Of a stretch of 64,000 nt of DNA, positions 25,792 through 34,774 are shown one piece after another. The stretch lies in the NCBI GenBank assembly GCA_965235075.1, contig OZ249404.1, forward strand, positions 995,010 to 1,059,009, written 5' to 3'. Each line of letters starts with the position of its first letter. The first letter of the stretch is position 1. Source of the DNA: Fontibacterium medardense. Its GTDB lineage: Bacteria; Pseudomonadota; Alphaproteobacteria; Pelagibacterales; Pelagibacteraceae. A model generated the notes under the pieces. That model saw nothing but the letters and a program-made list of their open reading frames with translations, was not told the origin of the DNA and did not search any database. A program made the translations under genes and the position numbers.

Positions 25792-26937
25792 TTATTTGAT
25801 ATTTTCCCAGAATTTTTTAGCTTTAGTAAGAAAATTACTTATTTCCAAATTATTATTTAGTTTTTCTAAAGACTTAAATTTTTCAAGTAAGTCTTTTTGT
25901 TCTCTAGATAAAGACTCTGGAACTATGACATTGGTCTCAAGGTAAAGATCGCCAAAATCATTTTTTCTTAAAATCGGCATTCCTTTACCCTTTAATCTAA
26001 ATTGTTTTCCAGACTGAGTTCCTTCAGGAATTTTAACCTTTGATTTTCCACCATCAATGGTTGGAACTTCAATTTCAGCACCAAGCGCTGCATCAGTCAT
26101 AGAAATGGGTAATTTATAGTATAAATTTTCCTCAGATCTTTCAAAAATTTTATGCTTTTGAATATTAATTAAAACATAAAGATCACCATTAGATCCTCCT
26201 CTGTAACCCGAATCTCCTTTGCCAGATAATCTCATTTGTGTGCCATCATCAACTCCCTTTGGAATTTGAATGGATAGATTTTTTTTAGTTTTAACAGCGC
26301 CAGAGCCTCTACAATCTTTACAAGGATTTGATAACATTTCTCCGTCTCCGCTACAGTCAGGGCAAGTTTGTTGAAGTGTAAAAAAGCCTTGTTGGGTTCT
26401 AACTTTTCCATAGCCATCACAAGTTGAGCATTTTTTTGGCTTTGAGCCAGGTTCAGCTCCAACTCCAGAACATTTTTCACATTTTTCATTTGAGGATAAA
26501 TTTATGGTTTGTTTTTTTCCAAAATAAGCCTCTTCTAAACTAACCTCTAAATTAATTTTTAAATCAGATCCTCTATTAGATCTTGATTTTTTAGATCGTC
26601 CTCCACCTCGACCAGAGCCCATAAAGTCGCCAAAAAAATCATCAAAGATGTCAGAAAAAGCTCCAGATTCAAATCCACCAAAATCAAATCCACCCGCGCC
26701 TCCACCTCTTCCTTCAAAGGCAGAATGACCAAACTGATCGTAAGAAGATTTTTTTTTAGGATCTGATAAAACTTGATAAGCCTCAGATGCTTCTTTAAAT
26801 TTAGATTCTGCAGTTTTATCACCTTGATTTCTATCAGGGTGATATTTCATTGCTAAAGTTCTGTATGCTTTTTTTATTTCCTCAGGTGTTGCTTTTTTAT
26901 TTATGCCAAGAATGTCATAGTAGTCCTTTTTAGGCAT
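25792..26937 (-). CDS. dnaJ: Chaperone DnaJ (Hsp40)
   Basis: DnaJ delivers clients to DnaK and stimulates its ATPase. The J domain has MKYHPDRNQGDK with the HPD triad (about residue 33), then a Gly/Phe-rich stretch, then four CxxCxGxG zinc repeats (CEKCSGVG, CSTCDGYG, CPDCSGDG, CKDCRGSG) and the C-terminal client-binding domains. Length 381 is normal. It follows dnaK after 30 bases, with a short palindrome immediately before its ATG. Confidence 0.98.
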   Translation of the reverse strand: MPKKDYYDILGINKKATPEEIKKAYRTLAMKYHPDRNQGDKTAESKFKEASEAYQVLSDPKKKSSYDQFGHSAFEGRGGGAGGFDFGGFESGAFSDIFDDFFGDFMGSGRGGGRSKKSRSNRGSDLKINLEVSLEEAYFGKKQTINLSSNEKCEKCSGVGAEPGSKPKKCSTCDGYGKVRTQQGFFTLQQTCPDCSGDGEMLSNPCKDCRGSGAVKTKKNLSIQIPKGVDDGTQMRLSGKGDSGYRGGSNGDLYVLINIQKHKIFERSEENLYYKLPISMTDAALGAEIEVPTIDGGKSKVKIPEGTQSGKQFRLKGKGMPILRKNDFGDLYLETNVIVPESLSREQKDLLEKFKSLEKLNNNLEISNFLTKAKKFWENIK

Positions 26938-26967
26938 ATTAAACCAGGTTTAAAAGCTAATGAATGA

Positions 26968-28881
26968 TTAGCCTGTTTTTTTGTTATCGTCTTTTACCTC
27001 TTCAAACTCTGCATCAACGACATCTTTTTTGTCCTCTGGTTTAGCATCACTTTTATTATCCCCAGGTTTTTCTTGCTGAGCTTTATATATAGCTTCACCT
27101 AATTTCATAGAAGAAGTCATGAGTTGCTGAGTTTTAGTCTTAATATCTTCAGTTTTGTCAGATTTAATAGCCTCTTTTAAATCTTCCATATCTTTTTCAA
27201 TTGCTTTTTTATCAGCTTCTGAAATTTTGCTTCCATGTTCTTTTAAACTTTGTTCCGTAGAAGCAATTAAAGAGTCAGCGTGATTTTTTGCATCAACTTC
27301 TTCTCTTTTCTTTTTATCAGCTTCTTTATTGGCTTCTGCTTCTTTAACCATTTTTTGAATTTCTTCATCGGTTAAACCACCAGAAGCTTGAATTTGAATT
27401 TTCTGTTCTTTTCCAGTTCCTTTATCTTTTGCAGAAACATTTACGATACCATTTGCATCAATATCAAAAGTTACTTCAATTTGAGGAACACCCCTTGGCG
27501 CTGGTGCAATGCCTGTTAATTCAAAGTTACCAAGTAATTTGTTATCATTTGCCATTTCTCTTTCACCTTGAAAAACTCTAATTGTTACAGCTGGCTGATT
27601 ATTTTCAGCTGTTGAGAATGTTTGACTTTTTTTAGTTGGGATTGTTGTATTTTTTTCAATTAATCTTGTGAACACACCACCTAAAGTTTCAATACCAAGT
27701 GATAATGGAGTAACATCAAGAAGAAGAACATCTTTAACATCACCTTGCAATACACCCGCTTGAACAGCAGCACCTAAAGCAACTACTTCATCAGGGTTAA
27801 CGCTTTGATTTGGTTCTTTTCCAAAGAAACTTTTAACTGCTTCAACAACTTTTGGCATTCTTGTCATTCCGCCAACAAGAATAACTTCGTTAATTTCAGA
27901 TGCAGTATAGCCAGAATCTTTCAGGGCAATTTTGCAAGGCTCTATTGTTTTTTCAATTAGTGCTGCAGTAAGAGCTTCAAGCTTTGCTCTTGTGATTTTC
28001 AGATTAATGTGTTTTGGACCGCTTTTATCTGCCGTAATGAAAGGTAAATTTACTTCTGTTTGCGCTGAAGAAGATAATTCTATTTTTGCTTTTTCAGCAG
28101 CTTCTCTTATTCTTTGTAATGCTAATTTGTCAGTTTTTAGATTAATTCCACTTTCTTTTTTAAATTCTTCAATAATATAATCTGTCACTACAGCATCAAA
28201 GTCATCACCACCTAAAGAAGTGTTTCCGTTTGTAGATTTAACTTCAAATACTCCATCACCTAATTCAAGAACTGAAATATCAAAAGTACCACCGCCTAAA
28301 TCGTATACAGCAATAGTTTTAGCTTTTTTTTTATCAAGACCATAAGCAAGTGCTGCTGCTGTTGGCTCATTTATAATTCTTAAAACTTCAAGACCTGCAA
28401 TTTTTCCAGCATCTTTAGTTGCTTGTCTTTGTGCATCATTGAAATAAGCAGGAACAGTTATAACTGCTTGCTTTACTTCGCTACCAAGATATTTTTCAGC
28501 AGACTCTTTCATCTTCATTAAAATAAAAGCAGAAATTTGACTTGGAGAATATTTTTTATCACGAGACTGAACCCATGCATCTGTACCATTGTCAGATTTT
28601 ATTACTTTGTATGGAAGTCCTTGTATTTCTTTTTTTAAATTTGAATCATCAAAGCTTTTTCCAATTAACCTTTTAACTGAGAAGAAAGTATTTTCAGGAT
28701 TTGTTACCGCCTGTCTTTTTGCAGGAAGACCAACTAATTTTTCACCAGATTCAGTAAAAGCTACAATAGAAGGAGTTGTTCGAACGCCTTCTGCATTCTC
28801 TAATACTTTTGGCTGCGCACCATCCATAATGGCAACGCATGAGTTTGTAGTTCCTAAATCTATTCCAATTATTTTTGACAT
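26968..28881 (-). CDS. dnaK: Chaperone DnaK (Hsp70)
   Basis: DnaK is the ATP-driven Hsp70 chaperone. Signatures IGIDLGTTNSCVA at the start, VYDLGGGTFDISVL and VILVGGMTRMPKV in the ATPase domain are intact, followed by the substrate domain (LLLDVTPLSLGIET) and a Lys/Asp-rich C-terminal tail ending in DAEFEEVKDD. Length 637 is normal. It is downstream of grpE across 120 bases and upstream of dnaJ. Confidence 0.98.
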   Translation of the reverse strand: MSKIIGIDLGTTNSCVAIMDGAQPKVLENAEGVRTTPSIVAFTESGEKLVGLPAKRQAVTNPENTFFSVKRLIGKSFDDSNLKKEIQGLPYKVIKSDNGTDAWVQSRDKKYSPSQISAFILMKMKESAEKYLGSEVKQAVITVPAYFNDAQRQATKDAGKIAGLEVLRIINEPTAAALAYGLDKKKAKTIAVYDLGGGTFDISVLELGDGVFEVKSTNGNTSLGGDDFDAVVTDYIIEEFKKESGINLKTDKLALQRIREAAEKAKIELSSSAQTEVNLPFITADKSGPKHINLKITRAKLEALTAALIEKTIEPCKIALKDSGYTASEINEVILVGGMTRMPKVVEAVKSFFGKEPNQSVNPDEVVALGAAVQAGVLQGDVKDVLLLDVTPLSLGIETLGGVFTRLIEKNTTIPTKKSQTFSTAENNQPAVTIRVFQGEREMANDNKLLGNFELTGIAPAPRGVPQIEVTFDIDANGIVNVSAKDKGTGKEQKIQIQASGGLTDEEIQKMVKEAEANKEADKKKREEVDAKNHADSLIASTEQSLKEHGSKISEADKKAIEKDMEDLKEAIKSDKTEDIKTKTQQLMTSSMKLGEAIYKAQQEKPGDNKSDAKPEDKKDVVDAEFEEVKDDNKKTG

Positions 28882-29001
28882 AAAATTCTATTTTTTAATT
28901 AATTTCTTAACCCTATGTGGTGCTTAATTTTAAGATTACAACCTTTGGGGCTAAATTTTTTTTGTTAAAAAACCCTTAATTTATTTGGCTTTATTGAGCT
29001 A
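28882..29001 (-). other. grpE-dnaK spacer, possible dnaK leader
   Basis: This 120-base gap is large for the window. On the minus strand it contains TTGTAA followed 17 bases later by ACATAG, a weak promoter-like pair. There is no CIRCE repeat (TTAGCACTC-N9-GAGTGCTAA) and no clear terminator. It may carry an internal dnaK promoter or an untranslated leader. Confidence 0.3.
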
Positions 29002-29559
29002 TTAATTGGTATTAGTCTTTTTCTTTGAAATAGATACTAGCGCAGGTCTTAAAAGTCTATCATTTAACATGTACCCTTTTTGAATTTCGTTTATAATCAT
29101 TCCATCCTCTTGTTCGCTTTCCACCTCGTTTAATGCTTGATGAAAATTAGGGTCAAATTTTTTACCCATAGATTCAAAAGATTTTATTCCATTCTTATCA
29201 AAACTATTTATTAATTCTTTTTCAATAAGCTCTATTCCAATCATTGTATCTTTAAATTCATCTGACTTAAACTTAGGATTATCTTTAAATAAACCAAAGG
29301 CTCTTTCTAAATTATCGGCAAGGTTAAGAATTTCTCTAGCAAAAGAAGAGGAACTATATTTAATTAAATCCTCTCTTTCTTTTTCGTGAATTTTTCTAAG
29401 GTTTTGATTTTCGGCTAGTGAGCGAAGTAACTTATCATTTAATTCTTCTATTTTTTTTTCAAGATTATTTTCTAGATTAGGCTCTGCTCCATTATTTTCT
29501 ACGTTATCAATTTTTTGTTCTTGATCTTTATTTGGAGTAGTTTCTTCGTTATTATTCAT
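29002..29559 (-). CDS. grpE: Nucleotide exchange factor GrpE
   Basis: GrpE releases ADP from DnaK. It has the acidic, low-complexity N-terminus, a long helix (NKLLRSLAENQNLRKIHEKE), and the C-terminal beta domain with FDPNFHQALNEVES and GYMLNDRLLRPALVSIS, which are diagnostic. Length 185 is normal. It heads the grpE-dnaK-dnaJ run. The hrcA gene that usually precedes grpE in alphaproteobacteria is absent; a heat-shock-like promoter lies upstream. Confidence 0.96.
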   Translation of the reverse strand: MNNNEETTPNKDQEQKIDNVENNGAEPNLENNLEKKIEELNDKLLRSLAENQNLRKIHEKEREDLIKYSSSSFAREILNLADNLERAFGLFKDNPKFKSDEFKDTMIGIELIEKELINSFDKNGIKSFESMGKKFDPNFHQALNEVESEQEDGMIINEIQKGYMLNDRLLRPALVSISKKKTNTN

Positions 29560-29601
29560 AAGCCTATATAATTAAAGCAATACTTTATAATTTTTTTGAC
29601 A

Positions 29602-29630
29602 TATATAGGTACTATATTTCAGATTTCTAG
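29602..29630 (-). promoter_or_regulatory. Candidate RpoH (sigma-32) heat-shock promoter for grpE-dnaK-dnaJ
   Basis: Read on the minus strand, CTAGAAA (29630-29624) is followed after 14 bases by CCTATATA (29609-29602). This is close to the alphaproteobacterial RpoH pattern (CTTGAAA-like -35, CYTATNT -10). The start of transcription would fall about 36 bases before the grpE ATG. Placement fits; the -35 has one mismatch in its core. Confidence 0.42.
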
Positions 29631-29637
29631 CTTTATT

Positions 29638-30354
29638 ATGAGAAAAGATAACAGAGATAATCTTAGTTTAAGAAAAATTGAGATAATTCCAAATTTTATT
29701 AAAAATTCAGAAGGTTCCTGCCTCGTTAAGTTTGGAGAAACCCAGGTTGTCTGCACTGCTTCAGTGGATTCAAAAGTTCCAAGATGGCTTGTTGGCTCAG
29801 GAAAAGGCTGGGTAACAGCTGAGTATGGAATGTTACCAAGGTCTACTCATGAAAGAATGAGACGAGAGGCTGCGGTTGGCAAAATAGGAGGCAGAACATC
29901 AGAAATTCAAAGATTGATCGGAAGATCATTAAGAGCCGTTGTTGATTTGGGATTGTTAAATGAAAAGTTAATTACAATTGATTGCGATGTTTTAACTGCT
30001 GATGGCGGAACAAGAACAGCGGCTATTACCGGTGGTTTTGTTGCATTAAAATTATGTATTGAACATTTGCTTCGAAATAAAGAAATTAAAACAAATCCAA
30101 TGCAGCAATGCATAGCGGCTGTTAGCTGTGGAATTGTAGATGGTAAAATTTTATTAGATTTAAATTATGAAGAGGATAGCAGAGCAGACATCGATGCTAA
30201 CTTTGTGATCACTGAAAATATGCAATTAGTTGAAATTCAAGCAACAGGGGAGAGAAAGACATTTTCAGATCAGGATCTAAGCGAAATGCTCAAAATTTCA
30301 AAGAGTGCAATAAAAGAAATAATACAACATCAAAAGTCTTGTTTTGAAAAATAA
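29638..30354 (+). CDS. rph: Ribonuclease PH
   Basis: RNase PH trims tRNA 3' ends phosphorolytically. I choose the ATG at 29638 (MRKDNRDNLSLRKIEI), which matches the family N-terminus; the TTG at 29596 would add 14 residues and runs through likely promoter DNA. EGSCLVKFGETQVVCTAS, GWVTAEYGMLPRSTHER and the phosphate-site TADGGTRTAAITG and EDSRADIDANFV are all intact. It is divergent from grpE and overlaps rdgB by 11 bases. Confidence 0.96.
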   Translation: MRKDNRDNLSLRKIEIIPNFIKNSEGSCLVKFGETQVVCTASVDSKVPRWLVGSGKGWVTAEYGMLPRSTHERMRREAAVGKIGGRTSEIQRLIGRSLRAVVDLGLLNEKLITIDCDVLTADGGTRTAAITGGFVALKLCIEHLLRNKEIKTNPMQQCIAAVSCGIVDGKILLDLNYEEDSRADIDANFVITENMQLVEIQATGERKTFSDQDLSEMLKISKSAIKEIIQHQKSCFEK

Positions 30355-30961
30355 GTTAAGAAATTTAAAAAATATAAAATCTTTATTGATAGCAACCAAT
30401 AATAATGGAAAGCTTTCAGAAATAAAAAAATTATTACCAAAACATATTACATTTTATTGTCCAAAAGATTTTAATCTGATTGAACCTCTCGAGAATGAAA
30501 AAACATTTGAGGGAAATGCTGTAATTAAAGCAAGATATTGTGCAGAAAAATCAAAATTAATCTCTTTATCTGATGATTCAGGACTAGAAGTATCAGTTTT
30601 AAATGGAGATCCTGGAATTTATTCAGCTAGGTGGGCAGGAAAAAATAAAGATTTTAAGTTAGCGATTAAAAAAGTTTATTCAAAAATAAAAAAGAAAAAG
30701 AAATTAAATAAAAAAAATAATGCTAGATTTTATTGCTCTTTGGCAATTGCTTTTCCAAATGGAGCATACAAGACATTTAGCGGGACGGTGAATGGTAAAA
30801 TTTCTAAAGAACCTAAAGGGAATAATGGATTTGGCTACGACCCTATATTTATTCCAAATGGTTATAAAAAAACTTTTGGTGAAATGAAGGCCGATTTAAA
30901 GGATAAAATTAGCCATCGTTATAGGGCGTTTAATAAAATAAAAAGATATTTTAAATATTAG
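30344..30961 (+). CDS. rdgB: dITP/XTP pyrophosphatase
   Basis: RdgB (HAM1 family) removes dITP and XTP from the nucleotide pool. LLIATNNNGKLSEIKKLL is the family N-terminus, followed by TFEGNAVIKARYCAEKS, LSDDSGLEVSVLNGDPGIYSARWAG and GNNGFGYDPIF. The best start is a TTG at 30344 inside the rph 3' end; no ATG exists before the conserved strand. A later TTG at 30386 would clip the N-terminus. rph-rdgB adjacency is common in proteobacteria. Confidence 0.95.
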   Translation: MKNKLRNLKNIKSLLIATNNNGKLSEIKKLLPKHITFYCPKDFNLIEPLENEKTFEGNAVIKARYCAEKSKLISLSDDSGLEVSVLNGDPGIYSARWAGKNKDFKLAIKKVYSKIKKKKKLNKKNNARFYCSLAIAFPNGAYKTFSGTVNGKISKEPKGNNGFGYDPIFIPNGYKKTFGEMKADLKDKISHRYRAFNKIKRYFKY

Positions 30962-30965
30962 ATTT

Positions 30966-31820
30966 ATGGAAAATATAAAATTTATAGATCAGAATTTAGA
31001 AAAGGGTCTTTACCTGGTTTCAACGCCAATTGGAAATTTAGCGGATATTACTATACGGGCTTTAAATATTTTAAAAAAATCAGATATAATTTTATGTGAA
31101 GATAAAAGAGTTTCAAAAAAACTATTAGATTATTATGACATTAAAGCTCAATTATTTTCATATCATAAGTTTAATGAAAAAGAATCAGTTGAAAAAATAT
31201 TAGAAATTTTTAAAAAAAATAAAATTGTATCTTTAATAAGTGATGCTGGAACGCCATTAATATCTGATCCTGGAAAGATTTTAATTAATGAGATTGAAAA
31301 AAATAATATAAAAATTATTCCAATACCTGGCGCTTCAGCAGCAACAGCAGCGTTTAGTTTGGCAGGTTTTAGTGATGATTATTATTTTTATGGATTTTTA
31401 CCTAAAAAATTAGGCGAGCGAAAGAAAGTTTATGAAAAATTTTCTAATTTAGATAGTTCAATTATTATATTTTTACCAGCTAGAGACTTGGTTTCTATAA
31501 TAAAAGAAATGAAAGAGTTTCTTGGTGAAAGGCAGATATTAGTTGCTAAAGAAATTACTAAAATACACGAGAATATAATTAAAGGAACGCTAGATGATAT
31601 TCTTGATAAAGTTAAATCAGTTATTCTTAAGGGGGAGGTGACAATAGTGTTGTCTTCTGAGGCGAATAAAAATAAAGACCAAAACGTTGATTTAAATAAA
31701 GAAATTTTAGATTTATCAAAGAAAATGAAAACAGCAGATCTTGCAAAATATTTATCTAAAAAATTTAATTTTTCTAAAAAAGAAATTTATCAAAAGATTT
31801 TAATGTTGGACAAAAAATAA
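30966..31820 (+). CDS. rsmI: 16S rRNA (cytidine1402-2'-O)-methyltransferase
   Basis: RsmI adds the 2'-O-methyl group at C1402 in the decoding centre. It is a tetrapyrrole-methylase-fold enzyme: LYLVSTPIGNLADITIRAL, LCEDKRVSKKLL, LISDAGTPLISDPG and PIPGASAATAAFSLAG are diagnostic. Length 284 is normal. Its TAA overlaps the ATG of the BON lipoprotein (TAATG), resembling the E. coli yraL-to-yraP neighbourhood with the genes in between lost. Confidence 0.96.
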   Translation: MENIKFIDQNLEKGLYLVSTPIGNLADITIRALNILKKSDIILCEDKRVSKKLLDYYDIKAQLFSYHKFNEKESVEKILEIFKKNKIVSLISDAGTPLISDPGKILINEIEKNNIKIIPIPGASAATAAFSLAGFSDDYYFYGFLPKKLGERKKVYEKFSNLDSSIIIFLPARDLVSIIKEMKEFLGERQILVAKEITKIHENIIKGTLDDILDKVKSVILKGEVTIVLSSEANKNKDQNVDLNKEILDLSKKMKTADLAKYLSKKFNFSKKEIYQKILMLDKK

Positions 31821-32407
31821 TGAAATTTTTAAAAGTAATTTTTATATCTCTATTCTTAACGTCTTGTATTGGAAATTTTAGTTCAACACTTTTTGGTGTT
31901 GGCGTTAATATAAATTTAGATCCAAGATCTCCAGGATTATATTTCGATGATAAACTAGCTGAAACGCTTATCATGAAAAAAATTATACTTAATGATTATA
32001 AGCAAGTTTTTTTAACTGTTAGAGTTATAGATGGTACCGCTATTTTAAGTGGTCGAGTTGAAAAAGCCGAAGATAAGTTAAAAATGACAAAATTTGCATG
32101 GGAGACAGCAGGTATTAAAGCTGTGAGAAATGATATTATTATTGCTGATGAAACTTCTTTCAAACAAAGAGCAAAAGATATTTTAATATCTTCACAATTT
32201 AATACAGCATTATTAGTAAATAAAAAAATTAATTCTCGTAATTATAATTCTGAAACTATTAATGGAAAAATTTACGTTTATGGGATGGCAAAAACTACAG
32301 CAGAAATGGAGGAGGTTATTAAGGAAGGAAAATTGATTCCAGATGTAGTTGAAGTTGTACCAAGTATTATTCTTGCTGATAATTTATCTAGAAGAAATTA
32401 TCTCTAA
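31820..32407 (+). CDS. BON-domain outer-membrane lipoprotein (DolP/YraP-like)
   Basis: A short signal peptide ends in the lipobox FLTSC|IGN (Cys near residue 16). The mature part has two BON-type segments: VFLTVRVIDGTAILSGRVE (about residues 66-85) and NGKIYVYGMAKTTAEMEEVI (about residues 146-165). E. coli DolP is a two-BON lipoprotein needed for outer-membrane integrity. Coupling to rsmI supports orthology. Its stop overlaps that of maeB by four bases. Confidence 0.82.
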   Translation: MKFLKVIFISLFLTSCIGNFSSTLFGVGVNINLDPRSPGLYFDDKLAETLIMKKIILNDYKQVFLTVRVIDGTAILSGRVEKAEDKLKMTKFAWETAGIKAVRNDIIIADETSFKQRAKDILISSQFNTALLVNKKINSRNYNSETINGKIYVYGMAKTTAEMEEVIKEGKLIPDVVEVVPSIILADNLSRRNYL

Positions 32408-34671
32408 TTTTTTTTATATTTAATCACGTCTGAAGAAAAAGCGGCAATAGCTGCCATATTAAAGATATCAGAAACTTTTGATCTTAAAGTTGCAATCTCA
32501 ATAGGTCTATTCAATCCAATTAACATAGGACCAATTAATGTACTGCCACCTAGTTCCTTAAGTAACTTTGTAGAAATTGCAGCACTGTGAATTGCTGGCA
32601 TAATTAAAATATTTGCAGGTGCTGATAATTTTGAAAATGGATAAATAGTTTTAAATTTTTGATTTAAAGCTACATCGGGTTGCATTTCTCCTTCAAATTC
32701 AAAATCAACTTTTCTTTTTTCAAGTAAATCTCTAGCTTCTCTTAAATGCACGCTTCTTTCAGACATTGGTTTTCCAAACGTTGAATGGGCAAGGAAAGCA
32801 ACTCTTGGAGTAAACCCGAGAGTTTTTGCAACTCTAGCCGAAGAGATAGCAATATCCGCTAAGTTTTCTGCAGTTGGATACTCATGAACGTTTGTATCTG
32901 CAATAAATACTGTTCCTTTTTTTGTAACAGCAATTGTAAGCCCAAAAATAATCTCACCTGGTCTTTCATCTACAACGTATTTTATATTTTCCAAAGTATC
33001 ACTAAAAGTTCTAGTTACACCTGTTACCATTGCATCAGCATCTCCAAGGTCTACCATGCAAGATCCAAAAACAATTCTATTTGTTCTAATTAATCTATCG
33101 CAATCTCTTTTTAAAAATCCTTTTCGTTGTAATCTTTTATAAACATGATCTGTATATCTTTGTCTTTGTTTTTCATCTTTAGAATTATGAATTTCAATAG
33201 ATTTATCTAATGTTAAACCAAGATCTTTAAGCTGCTGAGCAATTTTTTCGCTGCTTCCAATTAAAACTGGAGTTCCAAGTCCATTATTTTTAAAATCGAT
33301 TGCAGCTCTAAGCATAGATTCTTCCTCACCTTCTGCAAAAATAACTCTTTTTTGTTTTTTTCTTACTTGTGCATAAATGTTTTGTAAGAAACCAACCGAA
33401 GGATCTAATCTTGCAGCAAGACCGTCTTTATACGCAGCAATATCTTCAATTTTTTTTTGTGCAACGCCGCTTTTCATTGCAGCTTCTGCAACAGCAGCAG
33501 ATACATTTCTAATTAATCTTGGATCAAAAGGAGATGGAATAATATAATTTTTTCCAAACTTTGGTCTTTCACCGCCGTAAGCTGCAACCACTTCATCAGG
33601 AACATCTTCTTTTGCAAGATCGGCTATGGCCTTTGCGGCAGCGATCTTCATTTCTTCATTAATAGTTTTTGCTCGACAATCTAAGGCTCCTCTAAAAATA
33701 TATGGAAAACCTAAAACGTTATTTACTTGATTTGGATAGTCAGATCTTCCAGTTGCAATAATTGCATCACTTCTTGTTTGTTCAATTAATTCAGGAAGAA
33801 TTTCAGGATCCGGATTTGCGCAAGCAAAAATAATAGGATCTTTTGCCATAGATTTTACCATTGCAGGTGTAACGACATTTTTTGCAGACAAACCTAAAAA
33901 TACATCAGCTCCTTTCATCGCCTCTTCTAAAGTTCTAAGTTTTGTATCTGCAGCGTGTGCAGATTTAAACTGATCTATCTTTGGACGACCTTTATAAATG
34001 ACTCCGTCTTTATCTAACATTACCACGTTATCATCGGGTAAGCCCATTGCCTTTAGTAATGATATGCAGGAAAGCCCAGCGGCTCCTGCACCATTTGCAA
34101 CAACCCTTACTTTTTTTATTGATTTTTTTACAATCTCTAAAGCATTTAAAATTCCAGCCACAGTAATGATAGCCGTTCCATGTTGGTCGTCATGAAATAC
34201 AGGAATTTTAAGTTTATTTTTTAATTCTTGTTCAATAATAAAACAGTCCGGAGATGCGATGTCTTCTAAATTGATACCTCCAAAACTATTTCCAATTTTA
34301 GCAACACAATTAATAATTTCTTCTGCGTTTTGCGAATCTACCTCAATGTCAATTGAGTCAATGTCGGCAAATCTTTTAAAAAGAACAGCTTTACCTTCCA
34401 TTACTGGTTTTGAAGCTAGCGCTCCCAAATTTCCAAGTCCTAAGATTGCAGATCCATTTGATATAACGGCAACTGTATTTCCTTTGCTTGTGTAGTCGTA
34501 AGCTTTTGATGGATCTTTTGCTATCGCTTCAACAGGAACAGCAACACCAGGAGAATAGGCAAGTGCCAAATCTCTTTGAGTTGACATTGGTTTACTTGCT
34601 ATTATTTCAATTTTTCCAGGCTTACCCTGACTATGATAGTCTAAAGCTTCTTTATCTGTAAACTTTTCCAT
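32404..34671 (-). CDS. maeB: NADP-type malic enzyme with phosphotransacetylase-like C-terminus
   Basis: MaeB oxidatively decarboxylates malate to pyruvate. Residues 1-430 are the malic enzyme: YSPGVAVPVEAIA, DSIDIEVDSQNAEEI, FHDDQHGTAIITVAG and the Rossmann segment VVANGAGAAGLSC. Residues 430-755 form a phosphate acetyltransferase-like domain (RVIFAEGEEESMLRAA, VDLGDADAMVTG, LIGPMLIG) that in homologues regulates the enzyme by acetyl-CoA. Length 755 is right for the two-domain form. It is divergent from murJ by 103 bases, in which I see no convincing promoter pair. Confidence 0.95.
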   Translation of the reverse strand: MEKFTDKEALDYHSQGKPGKIEIIASKPMSTQRDLALAYSPGVAVPVEAIAKDPSKAYDYTSKGNTVAVISNGSAILGLGNLGALASKPVMEGKAVLFKRFADIDSIDIEVDSQNAEEIINCVAKIGNSFGGINLEDIASPDCFIIEQELKNKLKIPVFHDDQHGTAIITVAGILNALEIVKKSIKKVRVVANGAGAAGLSCISLLKAMGLPDDNVVMLDKDGVIYKGRPKIDQFKSAHAADTKLRTLEEAMKGADVFLGLSAKNVVTPAMVKSMAKDPIIFACANPDPEILPELIEQTRSDAIIATGRSDYPNQVNNVLGFPYIFRGALDCRAKTINEEMKIAAAKAIADLAKEDVPDEVVAAYGGERPKFGKNYIIPSPFDPRLIRNVSAAVAEAAMKSGVAQKKIEDIAAYKDGLAARLDPSVGFLQNIYAQVRKKQKRVIFAEGEEESMLRAAIDFKNNGLGTPVLIGSSEKIAQQLKDLGLTLDKSIEIHNSKDEKQRQRYTDHVYKRLQRKGFLKRDCDRLIRTNRIVFGSCMVDLGDADAMVTGVTRTFSDTLENIKYVVDERPGEIIFGLTIAVTKKGTVFIADTNVHEYPTAENLADIAISSARVAKTLGFTPRVAFLAHSTFGKPMSERSVHLREARDLLEKRKVDFEFEGEMQPDVALNQKFKTIYPFSKLSAPANILIMPAIHSAAISTKLLKELGGSTLIGPMLIGLNRPIEIATLRSKVSDIFNMAAIAAFSSDVIKYKKN

Positions 34672-34774
34672 AATATTGTTTTTAATATAAATAAAACTGT
34701 AAGAAGAAGTTATTTTTCTTATACTAAGTTCTTAGATTTTAAATTATTAAAACAAAGTTGAAACTAAATATCAA

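Noticed and set aside
26232..26822. Two minus-strand frames of 85 and 87 residues inside dnaJ
   Set aside because: They are shifted-frame readings of the zinc-finger and Gly/Phe-rich regions, where repetitive codons keep alternative frames open.
28882..29001. CIRCE element before dnaK
   Set aside because: No TTAGCACTC-type inverted repeat is present in the gap or upstream of grpE.
29596..29637. N-terminal extension of rph from a TTG at 29596
   Set aside because: The extension is hydrophobic and unlike the family, the ATG at 29638 gives the standard N-terminus, and the stretch holds promoter-like sequence. TTGACA at 29596-29601 has no -10 at the right distance.
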